Assembly: GCA_012517155.1 (NCBI GenBank)
Contig: JAAYVN010000052.1
Location: 1-35,774, forward strand
Direction of reading: 5' to 3'
Source: Ignavibacteriales bacterium
GTDB taxonomy: Bacteria; Bacteroidota; Ignavibacteria; Ignavibacteriales; Ignavibacteriaceae
DNA length: 35,774 nucleotides
Under the pieces are notes generated by a model, which was not told the DNA's origin, searched no databases, and was given only the letters and a program-made list of their open reading frames with translations. How positions within the stretch are numbered: the stretch's first letter is position 1; each line of letters opens with the position of its first letter. A program made the position numbers and the translations under genes. This document shows, one piece after another, positions 1 through 9,421 of the stretch.

Positions 1-449
1 GCTCTAAGATTTTTTTCATTGTATTCTCTAACTATATTTAAGATATCCAGATCTGATTCTCTTGAATGAATAATCGTAGGCAGCCCAAGTCTGGCCGCTA
101 AATCCAGTTGAGCTCTGAATGCTCTTACTTGAAGATCCTTTGGGGAGAAATCATAATAATAATCTAATCCGATTTCTCCAATTCCTATCACTTTTGGATG
201 TTTTGTAAGTTCTTCAATCTTTTCAACAAATTCATCCTTCCATTCTTTCGTGTCATGTGGATGAAAGCCTATTGTTGCGTATATCATCGAGTATGTTTCA
301 GCAAGTTCTATAGCTTGAACCGCTGATGCTAAGTCAGTTGCTGGTACAATAATATATTCAACACCATTCTCTTGAGCTCTCCCAATTACTTCTGGAAGAT
401 CATCTTTATAGTTAGGATAAAATAAATGTGCGTGGGTATCGGTAAACAT
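1..449 (-). CDS. tatD: TatD family metal-dependent deoxyribonuclease, C-terminus cut off by the window edge
   Basis: The ATG is at 449 and about 149 codons are present out of the roughly 255 usual for the family; the C-terminus lies outside the window. The N-terminus reads MFTDTHAHLF, giving the HxH metal ligands of the TatD/amidohydrolase TIM barrel. It is followed by IGFHPHD, GEIGLDYYYD (metal-binding Glu) and IIHSRESD (metal-binding His). TatD proteins are 3'-5' exonucleases or hydrolases acting in the cytoplasm on DNA; this role comes from family knowledge. The gene starts 10 bases after the stop of the TPR lipoprotein gene, so it is probably the last gene of the purM operon. A purine-rich stretch (GCGAGAAA) just before the ATG is a plausible but weak ribosome binding site. 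Confidence 0.93.
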   Translation of the reverse strand, partial: MFTDTHAHLFYPNYKDDLPEVIGRAQENGVEYIIVPATDLASAVQAIELAETYSMIYATIGFHPHDTKEWKDEFVEKIEELTKHPKVIGIGEIGLDYYYDFSPKDLQVRAFRAQLDLAARLGLPTIIHSRESDLDILNIVREYNEKNLR

Positions 450-459
450 TTTTTTCTCG

Positions 460-2934
460 CTAAATTTTTACAAAATTATATAACACTGTGTCCCCTGATA
501 TTTTCTTCGTCTTAAGTTTCGTATTCTTCAAAACATTTCCGTTTAACTCAGATACTATTTCTTCTTTTATAGTCTGTGATATGTTAAAAAGAATAAATGA
601 GACATTATGTATATAGGGAGAGATGTATGAAAACATCCTCATTGACGAAGAATTATTATCAATATTAGACATCAGATACAATGCATTAACAGAGTATTTG
701 TTAATATCACTTAATCGAATATCCTTTTCAGTATCATTTCCCTGACTTATTTTTAAGTATGAAACGCTTGGTTCGGTCATATTAATATATGCCTCAGAAA
801 AAAGAAACAATTTCCGAATCCTTTTGTTTCTCAATAAAGACTTATTACTGTCTGAGCATTTCAAGATTTCAAGCTTGGGAAATTTGGTTTTGACAGTAAG
901 CGAATCAAAAATCAGTATATCACTTCCGGTACGATTATCCTCCATTGTGCGATTTTTCATTCCTCCAAAATAGTACGTCTCGAACCTTTTGCTTATCGCA
1001 ATATTATTAGAATTCCTAAGAGCGTGCAATGGTATATAATTTAGATCAGTAACCCCATCATTAAGGTTAAGGAAATAAATCTTTTTATACTGGGTTAGAT
1101 TCTTTTCAATACTCGCAAAAATATTCTGATACAATCCTTTTAATATCAAATCCAAATTATCCGTATCATTCTTTTGAATGCTTTGCACCATCATTTTAAT
1201 CTGACCCGAGAGTATTGACTGATTTAATAAACCCCTGCTTTTCTTTATGTTGTTCCTATCAACAATAAAAATACTTAAAGAATCCTCTAACATCAGGAAA
1301 GCAATCAAAGCACTCCTATCGGCAAGTCTTTTTTGGATTTCAGGCAGATTATATTTATCCAATGAATACTCTTTTTTTATCATTTCTGCTAGTTTATTTG
1401 GAATTACCTTATCTTTGCTTTGCAGATTTTTCTGTAGATTTCCGATTTTTTCTTTATTTCTGAACTTGCTTTCCTTTGCTGATTCATTCATTAATTCCAT
1501 CTTTAGTAGTTCAACTTCTCTTCTATAAATTCTCAGAGAGTCTATCACCTTTTGTTGAATACTGTCACTGTATTCTGTGTGGTTCAACTTACCTATTAAA
1601 TCAGAGATCTGGTATTGTGTAAATTTAACAGCTTGGGTCATAATCTTTTTATTATCATTATCAAGCAACATTACTTTATAGAGTTCATCGTAATTAAAAA
1701 TCTGTGGGGAAACAATCATATTCTCGGTATACTTGTTTCTGAATTGGGGTGACAGGTTCTCTAGTTTACTTACTATCACTTCAAAAATTGAGTAAGCCCT
1801 TTTAAAATCTTTTAAAGAATAATTACAGATCATTAAACCGCATTCTGCGTTTATTATACCTGTTTCATCTCCAATTTCTTCAAATATGTCCAATAAATTA
1901 TTATAGATTTCTTTTGCACTCTCGATATACTTTTCATTATCATCCCAGATCCCCCGATTGTATATAGCTTTTGCAAGTTTTAGTTCCTGGTATAAATTTT
2001 CCACTCCCTTATCAGCATTGGAGCCTTTTTCAATTGCTTCGGAGTACTTTTTAATAGCAGTTGGATAATCAAACCTTAAAGCAAAGATATCGCCTAAGTT
2101 AGCCAACACAATCGATTCAAGTCCAGGATCTTCATTTTTCCTAGCTTGAAGAGATGCAGAATTAAGAAGCGTGAGTGCATCATCGTAATTTCCGGATTGT
2201 GCATATATCATCCCCATGAAGTTCAGGATCTCTGCTGCCAGACCTTTCTGCGAGATTTCCTCTGCCAGATCATAGCCCTGCTTGAAAGCATCCATAGCAT
2301 CATTCAGTGCACCGTACCTAAAAAATGACTCCCCAACTTTTAAAACAGCATTAAGTTCGCCATCAAGATTCCCAATTATTTGATAATTGTCATAAGCCCT
2401 GTTGAAATAATCAAAAGCTTTTTTGAACTCCTTATTCTCAAGATAAATGCTTCCCATATTCATTTGTGCAATTGCCTCCCCCTCCTTATCAGCTGACAAT
2501 TGCCCTGTCATTAGTGCAGTTTTATAATAGTCAAGAGCCTTATTGATATACCCTAAACTAGCGAAGATATTTCCAAGATTATTCTCAACCATTCCAACTC
2601 CTCTTCGGTCGAACTTTTTGCTGAAGAGTTCTTTTGCTTGGAGGTAGTATATTTCTGCATTCTTATAATCATAATTCTCTGAAGCAATCAAACCTAAATA
2701 AAGATAACAATCCGCTTGTTTATCACTAAGTTTAAGCTTTTTCTCGATTTCGATTATTTCTTTAAATAGTGTAGCGGCATTTTTTAAGTATCCACGAGCA
2801 TAATAATCCTGTGCATTAATATATAGTTTATCGGCTTTTTCTCTTAAATCCTTGGGCGATTCACTACACCCAAATAATAATAATGAGAAGATTAAAAAAC
2901 TAACGGTCTTTACAATATAATGGAATTCTTTCAT
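460..2934 (-). CDS. TPR-repeat lipoprotein with a degenerate CHAT (caspase-like) C-terminal domain
   Basis: The protein has 824 residues. The N-terminus is a lipoprotein signal with lipobox LLFGC (Cys about 23), predicting an envelope-anchored protein. Residues about 30-390 are roughly eight tetratricopeptide repeats (for example NLGNIFASLGYINKALDYY), followed by a charged helical stretch around 450-520. The final 290 residues resemble a CHAT domain: NYIPLHAL matches the conserved IPFEAL-like motif. The catalytic His of the usual ATHG motif falls in FSEAY (about 715), and the catalytic Cys of LSAC falls in LMSN (about 757), so both catalytic residues appear lost. The likely role is protein-protein scaffolding rather than proteolysis; this is inference. 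I chose the ATG at 2934; a TTG one codon upstream is possible. The gene overlaps the end of the beta-propeller gene by 35 bases, implying translational coupling. Confidence 0.8.
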   Translation of the reverse strand: MKEFHYIVKTVSFLIFSLLLFGCSESPKDLREKADKLYINAQDYYARGYLKNAATLFKEIIEIEKKLKLSDKQADCYLYLGLIASENYDYKNAEIYYLQAKELFSKKFDRRGVGMVENNLGNIFASLGYINKALDYYKTALMTGQLSADKEGEAIAQMNMGSIYLENKEFKKAFDYFNRAYDNYQIIGNLDGELNAVLKVGESFFRYGALNDAMDAFKQGYDLAEEISQKGLAAEILNFMGMIYAQSGNYDDALTLLNSASLQARKNEDPGLESIVLANLGDIFALRFDYPTAIKKYSEAIEKGSNADKGVENLYQELKLAKAIYNRGIWDDNEKYIESAKEIYNNLLDIFEEIGDETGIINAECGLMICNYSLKDFKRAYSIFEVIVSKLENLSPQFRNKYTENMIVSPQIFNYDELYKVMLLDNDNKKIMTQAVKFTQYQISDLIGKLNHTEYSDSIQQKVIDSLRIYRREVELLKMELMNESAKESKFRNKEKIGNLQKNLQSKDKVIPNKLAEMIKKEYSLDKYNLPEIQKRLADRSALIAFLMLEDSLSIFIVDRNNIKKSRGLLNQSILSGQIKMMVQSIQKNDTDNLDLILKGLYQNIFASIEKNLTQYKKIYFLNLNDGVTDLNYIPLHALRNSNNIAISKRFETYYFGGMKNRTMEDNRTGSDILIFDSLTVKTKFPKLEILKCSDSNKSLLRNKRIRKLFLFSEAYINMTEPSVSYLKISQGNDTEKDIRLSDINKYSVNALYLMSNIDNNSSSMRMFSYISPYIHNVSFILFNISQTIKEEIVSELNGNVLKNTKLKTKKISGDTVLYNFVKI

Positions 2935-3892
2935 CAATTAGTATGTTTTTTGAGATAATTTCTGTTTTTAGTGATTCTAGATTAACTTTCTTTATAATTC
3001 CTGTTCCCCTGTCGCTTAAAGATGTATAAAATATATTTTCATCTACATCGTCAAAAGAAAACTGGGGATATGCTTGATCAGTATAACCTGCATCTCTCAC
3101 AAGAATTTGGTATTTCCTTGTAACAAGATCATAAAGAATTAAGTCTGCTAATAGCATATCCGAATCAATTGTCTGAAGTGAGTCCTCTTTGATGCGTAAG
3201 TAAGCTATCTTATCAAAATTATTTGACCAAATTGGAACAAGGGCATTTTCTGATTCTGCAGTTAAGACTAAGTCCTTCTCACTAGGATTACTACTTTTGT
3301 TAAGGAAAATTGCAAAATTCCCATTATTAAGTACTTTATTATATATTATCTCTCTCGTTACTTTGCTCCAGACAGGATGAAAAATTTCTTTGCCGAAAGA
3401 ATACAAACTATCATTTTCAATATCAAAAAATATTGTGCTTTCCTTCTTAGGATCATAAAAAGATATGATTGAATCGTTTTTTATCCAGGTTACGCTAACA
3501 TCAGTCCATACATCAAGCACCAAATTCTTTTTGGCATTGTAGTTACTGTCAAACACTGCTATTCCATCTCTTGTATAGAATGAAAAATACTTTCCGGTTG
3601 TTGAACTGGATGCCCTGAATCCTTCACCGATCTTGGTAAAGTTTTCTCCGTTGCTTTCACATCTCCAGATGTAGTTTAGACTGTTTAACAACACTTTTCC
3701 GTTGAACCATACAGGCAGATAAGTTTTATTAAATCCTATGTCCATCTTGTTTTCTCCATTCTCATCACATATGGATGCTCTTACTTCTCCGTTCTCATGA
3801 TCCACGTATGTAAATAGTATCCTACCTTGCCCAAAAAGAGCTACGGACAATATTCCAAAGAGGACTATAATAAGTTTAATTGGAGCTGTCAA
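2900..3892 (-). CDS. Exported TolB-like beta-propeller (PD40/WD40-like) protein
   Basis: This 330-residue protein has an N-terminal hydrophobic signal (LIIVLFGILSVALFGQG) with a likely signal-peptidase cleavage near residue 22. The rest consists of repeated beta-strand blades of TolB/PD40 type, such as RILFTYVDHENGEVRASI, FHPVWSKVTREIIYN, LVPIWSNNFDKIAYLRIKED and AYPQFSFDDVDENIFYTS. The Px(W/F)S repeat is the usual blade signature. No enzyme motif is seen; the expected role is a periplasmic binding or scaffold protein. The start is a TTG at 3892 overlapping the TGA stop of purM; no other start would keep the signal peptide. It is sandwiched in purM - propeller - TPR/CHAT - tatD with overlaps at both ends, so it is probably expressed together with the TPR lipoprotein. 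Confidence 0.82.
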   Translation of the reverse strand: MTAPIKLIIVLFGILSVALFGQGRILFTYVDHENGEVRASICDENGENKMDIGFNKTYLPVWFNGKVLLNSLNYIWRCESNGENFTKIGEGFRASSSTTGKYFSFYTRDGIAVFDSNYNAKKNLVLDVWTDVSVTWIKNDSIISFYDPKKESTIFFDIENDSLYSFGKEIFHPVWSKVTREIIYNKVLNNGNFAIFLNKSSNPSEKDLVLTAESENALVPIWSNNFDKIAYLRIKEDSLQTIDSDMLLADLILYDLVTRKYQILVRDAGYTDQAYPQFSFDDVDENIFYTSLSDRGTGIIKKVNLESLKTEIISKNILIDERIPLYCKDR

Positions 3893-4890
3893 TCTTTTAT
3901 GACCTCTCCCATTTGAAAGTAATTTTCATTCTTTGAATCTAAATAACTAAAGATCTTACTTGCTTCTGCTTTATTAACGACAGCAATAAGTCCGATTCCC
4001 ATATTAAAAGCAGCTCTCATTTCTTCATCCACAATATTTCCTGTATTTTGTATTAACTGAAAAATTGGAGGAATATTCCAAGCGTTCCAGTATATTTTAA
4101 GTTTTAATCCTTTAGGAATTATTCTCATAGTGTTGCCTATAATTCCACCTCCGGTAATATGTGAGAAGCCATTGATTCTGAAATTGTTTTTTAGCTCCGA
4201 AATTATTCCCAGATATGATTTATGAATTTTCAGCAGCGAGTCTCCCAATGTCGAACCAAGGTCTTCAATTTTATCATCCACACTGAACTTCGAGAGTAAA
4301 ACCTTCCTGGCTAATGAATAACCATTAGTATGTAAGCCTGTTGAGGGAAATCCGAGAAGCACATCACCTTCCTGAATGTCTTTTCCGTTAATAATTTTGG
4401 ACTTTTCAACAATACCGACAATTGTTCCAGAAACATCATATTCATTTTCCTGATAAATTCCCGGCATCTCTGCAGTTTCACCTCCTATCAGAGCACAATC
4501 GTTTTCTTTGCAAGCTTTACCAAAACCTTGGATAATCTTCTCAGCTACATCCGGAACAAGTTTTCCAACAGCTAGATAATCAAGAAAAAAAAGAGGTTTA
4601 GCACCGCATACTGCAATATCATTAACACAATGATTAACAAGATCCTGTCCAATAGTTTCATGCTTGTTGGATAAAAAAGCAATCTTGAGTTTAGTACCTA
4701 CTCCATCAACACTGGATACGAGTACCGGTTTCTTATAGCTGTTTAGATCAAGTTCGTATAACCCTCCGAATAATCCAATATCTGAAACAACATTCCGATT
4801 GAAAGTTGCTTTTGCGATTCCTTTTATCCTTCTGACTGTTTCATCTCCGGCTTTTAAATTTACTCCGGCTGATCTATAAGTTTCACTCAT
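3889..4890 (-). CDS. purM: Phosphoribosylformylglycinamidine cyclo-ligase (AIR synthetase)
   Basis: PurM makes aminoimidazole ribonucleotide from formylglycinamidine ribonucleotide and ATP in de novo purine synthesis in the cytoplasm. The 333-residue length is normal. Family motifs in order are SSVDGVGTKLKIA, HCVNDIAVCGAKPLFFLDY, ALIGGETAEMPG, YDVSGTIVG, GFPSTGLHTNGYSLAR, HITGGGIIGNTMRIIPKG and FNMGIGLIAVV, covering the ATP-binding and dimer regions of the PurM/ThiL fold. The ATG at 4890 is the natural start. No other pur gene is nearby. It sits 42 bases after the amylase stop, and its own stop overlaps the following TTG start, so it is the only metabolic gene in an otherwise envelope-oriented operon. 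Confidence 0.96.
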   Translation of the reverse strand: MSETYRSAGVNLKAGDETVRRIKGIAKATFNRNVVSDIGLFGGLYELDLNSYKKPVLVSSVDGVGTKLKIAFLSNKHETIGQDLVNHCVNDIAVCGAKPLFFLDYLAVGKLVPDVAEKIIQGFGKACKENDCALIGGETAEMPGIYQENEYDVSGTIVGIVEKSKIINGKDIQEGDVLLGFPSTGLHTNGYSLARKVLLSKFSVDDKIEDLGSTLGDSLLKIHKSYLGIISELKNNFRINGFSHITGGGIIGNTMRIIPKGLKLKIYWNAWNIPPIFQLIQNTGNIVDEEMRAAFNMGIGLIAVVNKAEASKIFSYLDSKNENYFQMGEVIKD

Positions 4891-4932
4891 TTTCTGATTA
4901 TTGTTTTTATCTTAACTATTTTATCTTATCTT

Positions 4933-7900
4933 TTATTTAATAAGGAGCATTTTCTTAACTGATATCGTGTTACCTGTTTGAATTTTATAGTAATATACTC
5001 CGCTGGATAACCGGGTTGCGTTGAAAGTAACTTTATGCATACCGGCTTCTTTACTCTCATTAACCAGAACAGCAATTTCCTTTCCCAATACATCATAAAT
5101 TTTTAATGTAACGTAACCGGTGACCGGTATTTGATACGTAATATAAGTTGAAGGATTAAATGGATTCGGATAGTTCTGGTGAAGAATAAAATCAGGATGT
5201 ATATGTGCCTCTTTATTTTCGATAGCGGTAATTGTTATTGTCGGATCAGGAATTCCATCTCCATTTTCATCGGGATTAATTGTTGCCAGATATATCAAAC
5301 TGTCAGGTCCTGCGTCTCCATTAACATCCGGATTATCAGGTGCAGAATCCCCGCCTCCATAGTTTAATCCTCCGGCTACTATTGCCACCATTTTTAGAAC
5401 AACGTTATTTGGAATAATACCGCTTCCAAGATTATAAAGATCATTCCATGCAACTGCAACTTCCAGATCATTAGCATTATTTCCTCTCCTTCTATTTGCC
5501 AATTGAGAAATGTCTTCACTTGAGTTGGAAGTTGTCTTATAAAGTAAAGGTATATTTAGATAATAACATGCAATAAAGTAATCTATCGCGTCAGTTTGTC
5601 TGAACCTGAAATTTTTTGAATAATCTCCATTATAACCTTGATTAGAATTGAAATTCGTAATCCCCTCCGGTAAGCCTGCGTCCAGATAAAGCATCATTGT
5701 ATTATAATTATCATCAATTATATAGTCAATTCCAAGATATAATGAATCAGCATCCCAGGTCGTAAATATTCCAAAAATTTCATTATTGAGTGTATCAACA
5801 GGAGCCCAGTAGCTATCAGTATCAGAATCAGTCACAACTCTCCACTCCTCTAACCAGTCATCGCTCCCTATAATAATATTTCCGTCGATAAACGGTTTAC
5901 CATAGGTAAAAATAATACTATCTATGACATCCGTTACTGTCAGATAAAATGATGTTGAATCAATTCCTCCTTTACCATCATTAACCATGATCCTGATATT
6001 ATAATACCCGGTATCTGTTAATGTTGGAGTTGCACTTATCAGTCCGTTATTCCTTTCAATGTTTAGCCATGAAGGGGCTGATGAAAACGAAAAATACAAC
6101 GAATCCCAATCCGCATCACTTGCTATTGCTTGTATTTCAAATCTTTTGGTTGCTTGTACACTCGTATCATTTATTGATTGAATAACTGGACGGAAGTTTT
6201 TAATAATGTTTATATTAAATGTATCACTGTCAGCTAAATTATATTGATTTACCACGTTAACTACTAATGAAATTGATCCAGTATCCGCAAAAGAGGGGAC
6301 TCCTGATATTTCTCCTGTCACGCTCAAATTTAACCATGATGGTTTATTTATAATTGATATTACCGGAAGAATTGAACCAAGGTTGGCTACACTAATTTTA
6401 TATGAAAACTGAGAATTGGTATATGCTGTTAAATCCGGGACCTTGGTAATTACCGGTGGAAAATTCACATTTGAAGTTGTGTCCGGAACATAAATTGCAT
6501 ATCCTCTGGGAGGTGCCCAAAGTTCTACCCGTCCGTCCGCATATGATTGTTTATCAATGGCAACTCCTGTATAGTCTCTAAATACTTGATTCGGATGGTC
6601 TGTGTTAACATACACACCCCTCCATTCTGTTGGATGATCATTAAGTACTAAGAATACTTGTGGACTTCCGCTTCCCCCGTTTCTTCTTGCTACATAAAGA
6701 TCTCTGGATTGTGCTGCTTGGTCATCTCCAGGAACGTACCACGGATTAAGTCCGTTACGCTTTGTTGTTCCTCCGCTTATGAATCTTTGCCGAATCCAAT
6801 TAAGGGTATCAATCTTACCCGCAAATCCATAGTCGAAATAATCCTTAAAAAATACTGCGGGTCTTCCTTCGCTGAAAATAATGTAAGCATAAGCCATCTG
6901 TTTATCAGAGATGACCGGATCATGGCCGTTATCAATTTGTCCATCCCAACCAACTCTGTCAAAGTCATGGTTTTCAACAAAAGTCGCTACATCAAATCCG
7001 GACACACCGGCATTAACTAACCCTGCATTATCCAGATTATTCATGTCGTAAGTCCCCGCTGAATTATTGCACATATATTTGAGTTCATATCTCAGCGGGA
7101 AATCAAACATCGATACTGAACCGCCATTAATGTTCTTACAAACATTTAACCAGTTACCAATCTCAGAAATGCTGCCCCACAACTCTGCTACGGCATATCC
7201 CCCAACATTTGTATTCTTTAACCAATGAGCCATAAAAGCTGGATCAATTGCCTTAACAGCGTCTAATCTGAATCCGTCAAAACCCAGTGTGTTTCGCAAA
7301 TATTTGCCCCACTGAACCAGGCTGTCTCTTACTGAATCTTTATTATGATCCAACCACTCTCCGAAACGAAAGATAGGATCTATTTGCACAAATAGTGGGT
7401 CCACCCAACAATTCTGAGAATTTGGATAGAAAGTTGAAGCATCTTTCTTAAATCTGCCTGATCCGTTGGGATAATTGAATGTTAAGTAGGCGGAATCCGG
7501 AACAATATAATTTCCATTATGAAGTGGTCTGCATTCGTAATTTGTCTTTATTTCCCCTCCCATCATGTGCCTGACCACAGCATCAGCAAATACTTTTATA
7601 CCTACACTATGAAAAGCATTTATAGCATTAATCAATTCTGATCTACTTCCAAATCGGGTTTCTCGACTTCCCTTTTGATTGAATTCTCCGAAATCATAGT
7701 GGTCGTATGGATCATAACCCATGGAAAAACCGCCACCGGCACCTTTTACCGGAGATGGAAACCAAATTCCGCTAAATCCGCTTGCTGCTAGTCTTGCTGC
7801 TACTTGTGAAAGAGAATCGTACCAGTTTCCACCTGGAGGAGAATTCCAATAGAAGCCCTGCATAAAGATATCTGACTTCGGAGTTTCTTTTAGTTCTTCT

Positions 7901-7962
7901 AAATTCAATTGTGGATATGCAAAACCTGAAATCAGAATTATTAACGTTAGTATTTTTTTCAT
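4933..7962 (-). CDS. Secreted GH13 alpha-amylase with Ig-like and CBM-like domains and a T9SS sorting domain
   Basis: This multidomain enzyme of 1009 residues cleaves alpha-1,4-glucans. A signal peptide (MKKILTLIILISGFAYPQ) is followed by a GH13 barrel at about 30-500. Catalytic region I is DAVVRH (D127, H132; the usual Asn is Arg), region II GFRLDAVKA (nucleophile D234), region III VAELWG (acid/base E260) and region IV VENHD (D333), so the active-site triad is intact. Two putative Ig/cadherin-like domains follow (repeating PSWLN blades, about 505-690), then a beta-rich domain of carbohydrate-binding/DOMON look at about 695-900. The last ~80 residues are a type A T9SS sorting domain with NYPNPFNPS and a terminal KKMLLIK. 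The ATG at 7962 is preferred over GTG 7983, because the signal peptide begins there and a -7 box lies at 7989-7996. Confidence 0.92.
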   Translation of the reverse strand: MKKILTLIILISGFAYPQLNLEELKETPKSDIFMQGFYWNSPPGGNWYDSLSQVAARLAASGFSGIWFPSPVKGAGGGFSMGYDPYDHYDFGEFNQKGSRETRFGSRSELINAINAFHSVGIKVFADAVVRHMMGGEIKTNYECRPLHNGNYIVPDSAYLTFNYPNGSGRFKKDASTFYPNSQNCWVDPLFVQIDPIFRFGEWLDHNKDSVRDSLVQWGKYLRNTLGFDGFRLDAVKAIDPAFMAHWLKNTNVGGYAVAELWGSISEIGNWLNVCKNINGGSVSMFDFPLRYELKYMCNNSAGTYDMNNLDNAGLVNAGVSGFDVATFVENHDFDRVGWDGQIDNGHDPVISDKQMAYAYIIFSEGRPAVFFKDYFDYGFAGKIDTLNWIRQRFISGGTTKRNGLNPWYVPGDDQAAQSRDLYVARRNGGSGSPQVFLVLNDHPTEWRGVYVNTDHPNQVFRDYTGVAIDKQSYADGRVELWAPPRGYAIYVPDTTSNVNFPPVITKVPDLTAYTNSQFSYKISVANLGSILPVISIINKPSWLNLSVTGEISGVPSFADTGSISLVVNVVNQYNLADSDTFNINIIKNFRPVIQSINDTSVQATKRFEIQAIASDADWDSLYFSFSSAPSWLNIERNNGLISATPTLTDTGYYNIRIMVNDGKGGIDSTSFYLTVTDVIDSIIFTYGKPFIDGNIIIGSDDWLEEWRVVTDSDTDSYWAPVDTLNNEIFGIFTTWDADSLYLGIDYIIDDNYNTMMLYLDAGLPEGITNFNSNQGYNGDYSKNFRFRQTDAIDYFIACYYLNIPLLYKTTSNSSEDISQLANRRRGNNANDLEVAVAWNDLYNLGSGIIPNNVVLKMVAIVAGGLNYGGGDSAPDNPDVNGDAGPDSLIYLATINPDENGDGIPDPTITITAIENKEAHIHPDFILHQNYPNPFNPSTYITYQIPVTGYVTLKIYDVLGKEIAVLVNESKEAGMHKVTFNATRLSSGVYYYKIQTGNTISVKKMLLIK

Positions 7963-7988
7963 TTTGTACTTATATTTTTTCACTTTTA

Positions 7989-8019
7989 CAAAAATAACAC
8001 AATTTTACTAAGTAAACAC
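7989..8019 (-). promoter_or_regulatory. Candidate promoter for the amylase gene
   Basis: On the minus strand a perfect -7 box TATTTTTG (7996-7989; consensus TAnnTTTG) lies 20 bases from GTG (8019-8017), a one-mismatch version of the -33 TTG used in Bacteroidetes-type promoters. It would start transcription about 20 bases before the ATG at 7962. This is motif matching only. Confidence 0.4.
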
Positions 8020-8036
8020 TGTAAAGATGTTGCTTA

Positions 8037-8071
8037 AATAAAAAAAAAGCGAAACCTAAGTTTCGCTTTTT
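8037..8071 (-). terminator. Rho-independent terminator after frr
   Basis: The stem GCGAAAC (8049-8055) pairs perfectly with GTTTCGC (8060-8066) across a 4-base loop. The flanking A and T runs extend the stem and give a long U tract on the minus-strand transcript. It lies 16 bases after the frr stop and separates the pyrH-frr unit from the amylase promoter. T residues on the other side could allow bidirectional use. Confidence 0.88.
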
Positions 8072-8086
8072 GACAACTTTAAATTC

Positions 8087-8641
8087 CTAGACTTCCATAA
8101 TTTCTTTTTCTTTGTGTTTTAGGATATCATCAACTATACCGATATGTTCATTAGTTGCCTTTTGAATTATATCCTCTGCTTTCTTTAATTCATCTTCTGT
8201 CATTTTTTTATCTTTTTCTGCTTTTTTGAGATGTTCGTTAGCATCTCTGCGTATATTACGAATTGCAACTTTTGTATCCTCACCGAACTTTCTTGTTAGT
8301 TTTACAAAGTCTTTACGCCTCTCTTCAGTTAAAGGTGGAATTGGTACTTTTATGTTTGTTCCATCACTTATTGGATTAAGACCAAGGTCAGCTACCATAA
8401 TAGCCTTTTCAACTGAAGAGATAACTGTCTTATCCCATGGAGTAATAGCAAGTGTATGCACATCCAGTACGGTTACGTTTCCAAGTTGCTTCAATGGTGT
8501 TGAAGTTCCATAGTAGTCAACTTTAATCCCGTCCAGAATTGCTGTTGTAGCTTTTCCGGTCCTGACTTTAGATAATTCTCCTCTAAGATTATCTATGGAT
8601 TTTTCCATTCTTGTTTTAGCATCTTTAATAATTGTGTCCAT
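8087..8641 (-). CDS. frr: Ribosome recycling factor
   Basis: RRF, with EF-G, splits the post-termination ribosome so that subunits can be reused. The 184 residues match the family length (about 185). Characteristic segments include RGELSKVRTGKATTAILDGI, YYGTSTPLKQLGNVTV, ITPWDKTVISSVEKAI, LGLNPISDGTNIKVPIPPLT and RRDANEHLKKAEKDKKMTED, covering the coiled three-helix domain and the small beta domain. The ATG at 8641 is the natural start. It lies 41 bases after pyrH, the classical pyrH-frr pairing, and is followed by a strong terminator. Confidence 0.97.
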   Translation of the reverse strand: MDTIIKDAKTRMEKSIDNLRGELSKVRTGKATTAILDGIKVDYYGTSTPLKQLGNVTVLDVHTLAITPWDKTVISSVEKAIMVADLGLNPISDGTNIKVPIPPLTEERRKDFVKLTRKFGEDTKVAIRNIRRDANEHLKKAEKDKKMTEDELKKAEDIIQKATNEHIGIVDDILKHKEKEIMEV

Positions 8642-8682
8642 TTGGTTTCCTAAAATTTTTTTAATAAACTATTATAAAGATA

Positions 8683-9408
8683 TTAACTCTCTTGCTCATT
8701 TACAACAGTTCCTACATTTTCTCCTTTCACAACTGCCATAAGATTTCCGGGTTTATCCATATTGAAAACTACTAATGGTAGTTTATTTTCCTTACACAAA
8801 CTGACAGCAGTCATATCCATTACCCTTAGATTTTTGGTCAGGATGTCCTCATAAGAGATAGTTTCATATTTTGCAGCTTCGGGATTCTTTTCCGGATCAG
8901 AGTCGAACACCCCATCTACTCGGGTACCTTTAAGAATCACACCTGCATTTATTTCAACCGCTCTTAATGCTGCTGCTGTATCCGTACTAAAGTAAGGATG
9001 TCCTGTACCTGCACCAAAAATTACCACCCTCCCTTTTTCAAGGTGACGTATGGCTCTTCGTCTTATGTAAGGCTCAGCAATTGCTTCCATAGGTATTGCT
9101 GTCATTAGTCGCGTAAAAATCTCTTTTTTTTCAATGGCATTCTGAAGAGCTAGTGAATTTATCATAGTTGCCAGCATACCCATCTGATCTCCCGTAACTC
9201 TGTCAATACCTTGATCTCCTGCACTAAGTCCACGGAATATATTTCCGCCTCCGATAACTATACCTGTTTGAACTCCTATTTTATGTAGTGATTTTATTTC
9301 ATCTGCAAAAAAATCCAGCACTTTAGGATCAATTCCAAATCCTTTTTTCCCCATTAAGGATTCCCCACTTAGTTTTAACAGAATTCTTTTGTATTTTAAT
9401 TGAGTCAT
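8683..9408 (-). CDS. pyrH: Uridylate kinase (UMP kinase)
   Basis: PyrH phosphorylates UMP to UDP with ATP in the cytoplasm and belongs to the amino-acid-kinase fold (hexamer, usually GTP-activated and UTP-inhibited). The 241 residues are normal. Motifs include [61 protein letters not shown] (phosphate and UMP binding), [19 protein letters not shown] and a C-terminal NMDKPGNL segment. It follows tsf across a terminator hairpin and precedes frr, so it may be expressed from tsf read-through or from a promoter inside tsf; no clear promoter is seen in the 56-base gap. Confidence 0.97.
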   Translation of the reverse strand: MTQLKYKRILLKLSGESLMGKKGFGIDPKVLDFFADEIKSLHKIGVQTGIVIGGGNIFRGLSAGDQGIDRVTGDQMGMLATMINSLALQNAIEKKEIFTRLMTAIPMEAIAEPYIRRRAIRHLEKGRVVIFGAGTGHPYFSTDTAAALRAVEINAGVILKGTRVDGVFDSDPEKNPEAAKYETISYEDILTKNLRVMDMTAVSLCKENKLPLVVFNMDKPGNLMAVVKGENVGTVVNEQES

Positions 9409-9421
9409 GCTTTTCCTTTAA

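Noticed and set aside
7963-7983. A GTG start for the amylase
   Set aside because: It would place seven Lys/Tyr residues before the true signal peptide and would start at the likely transcription start.
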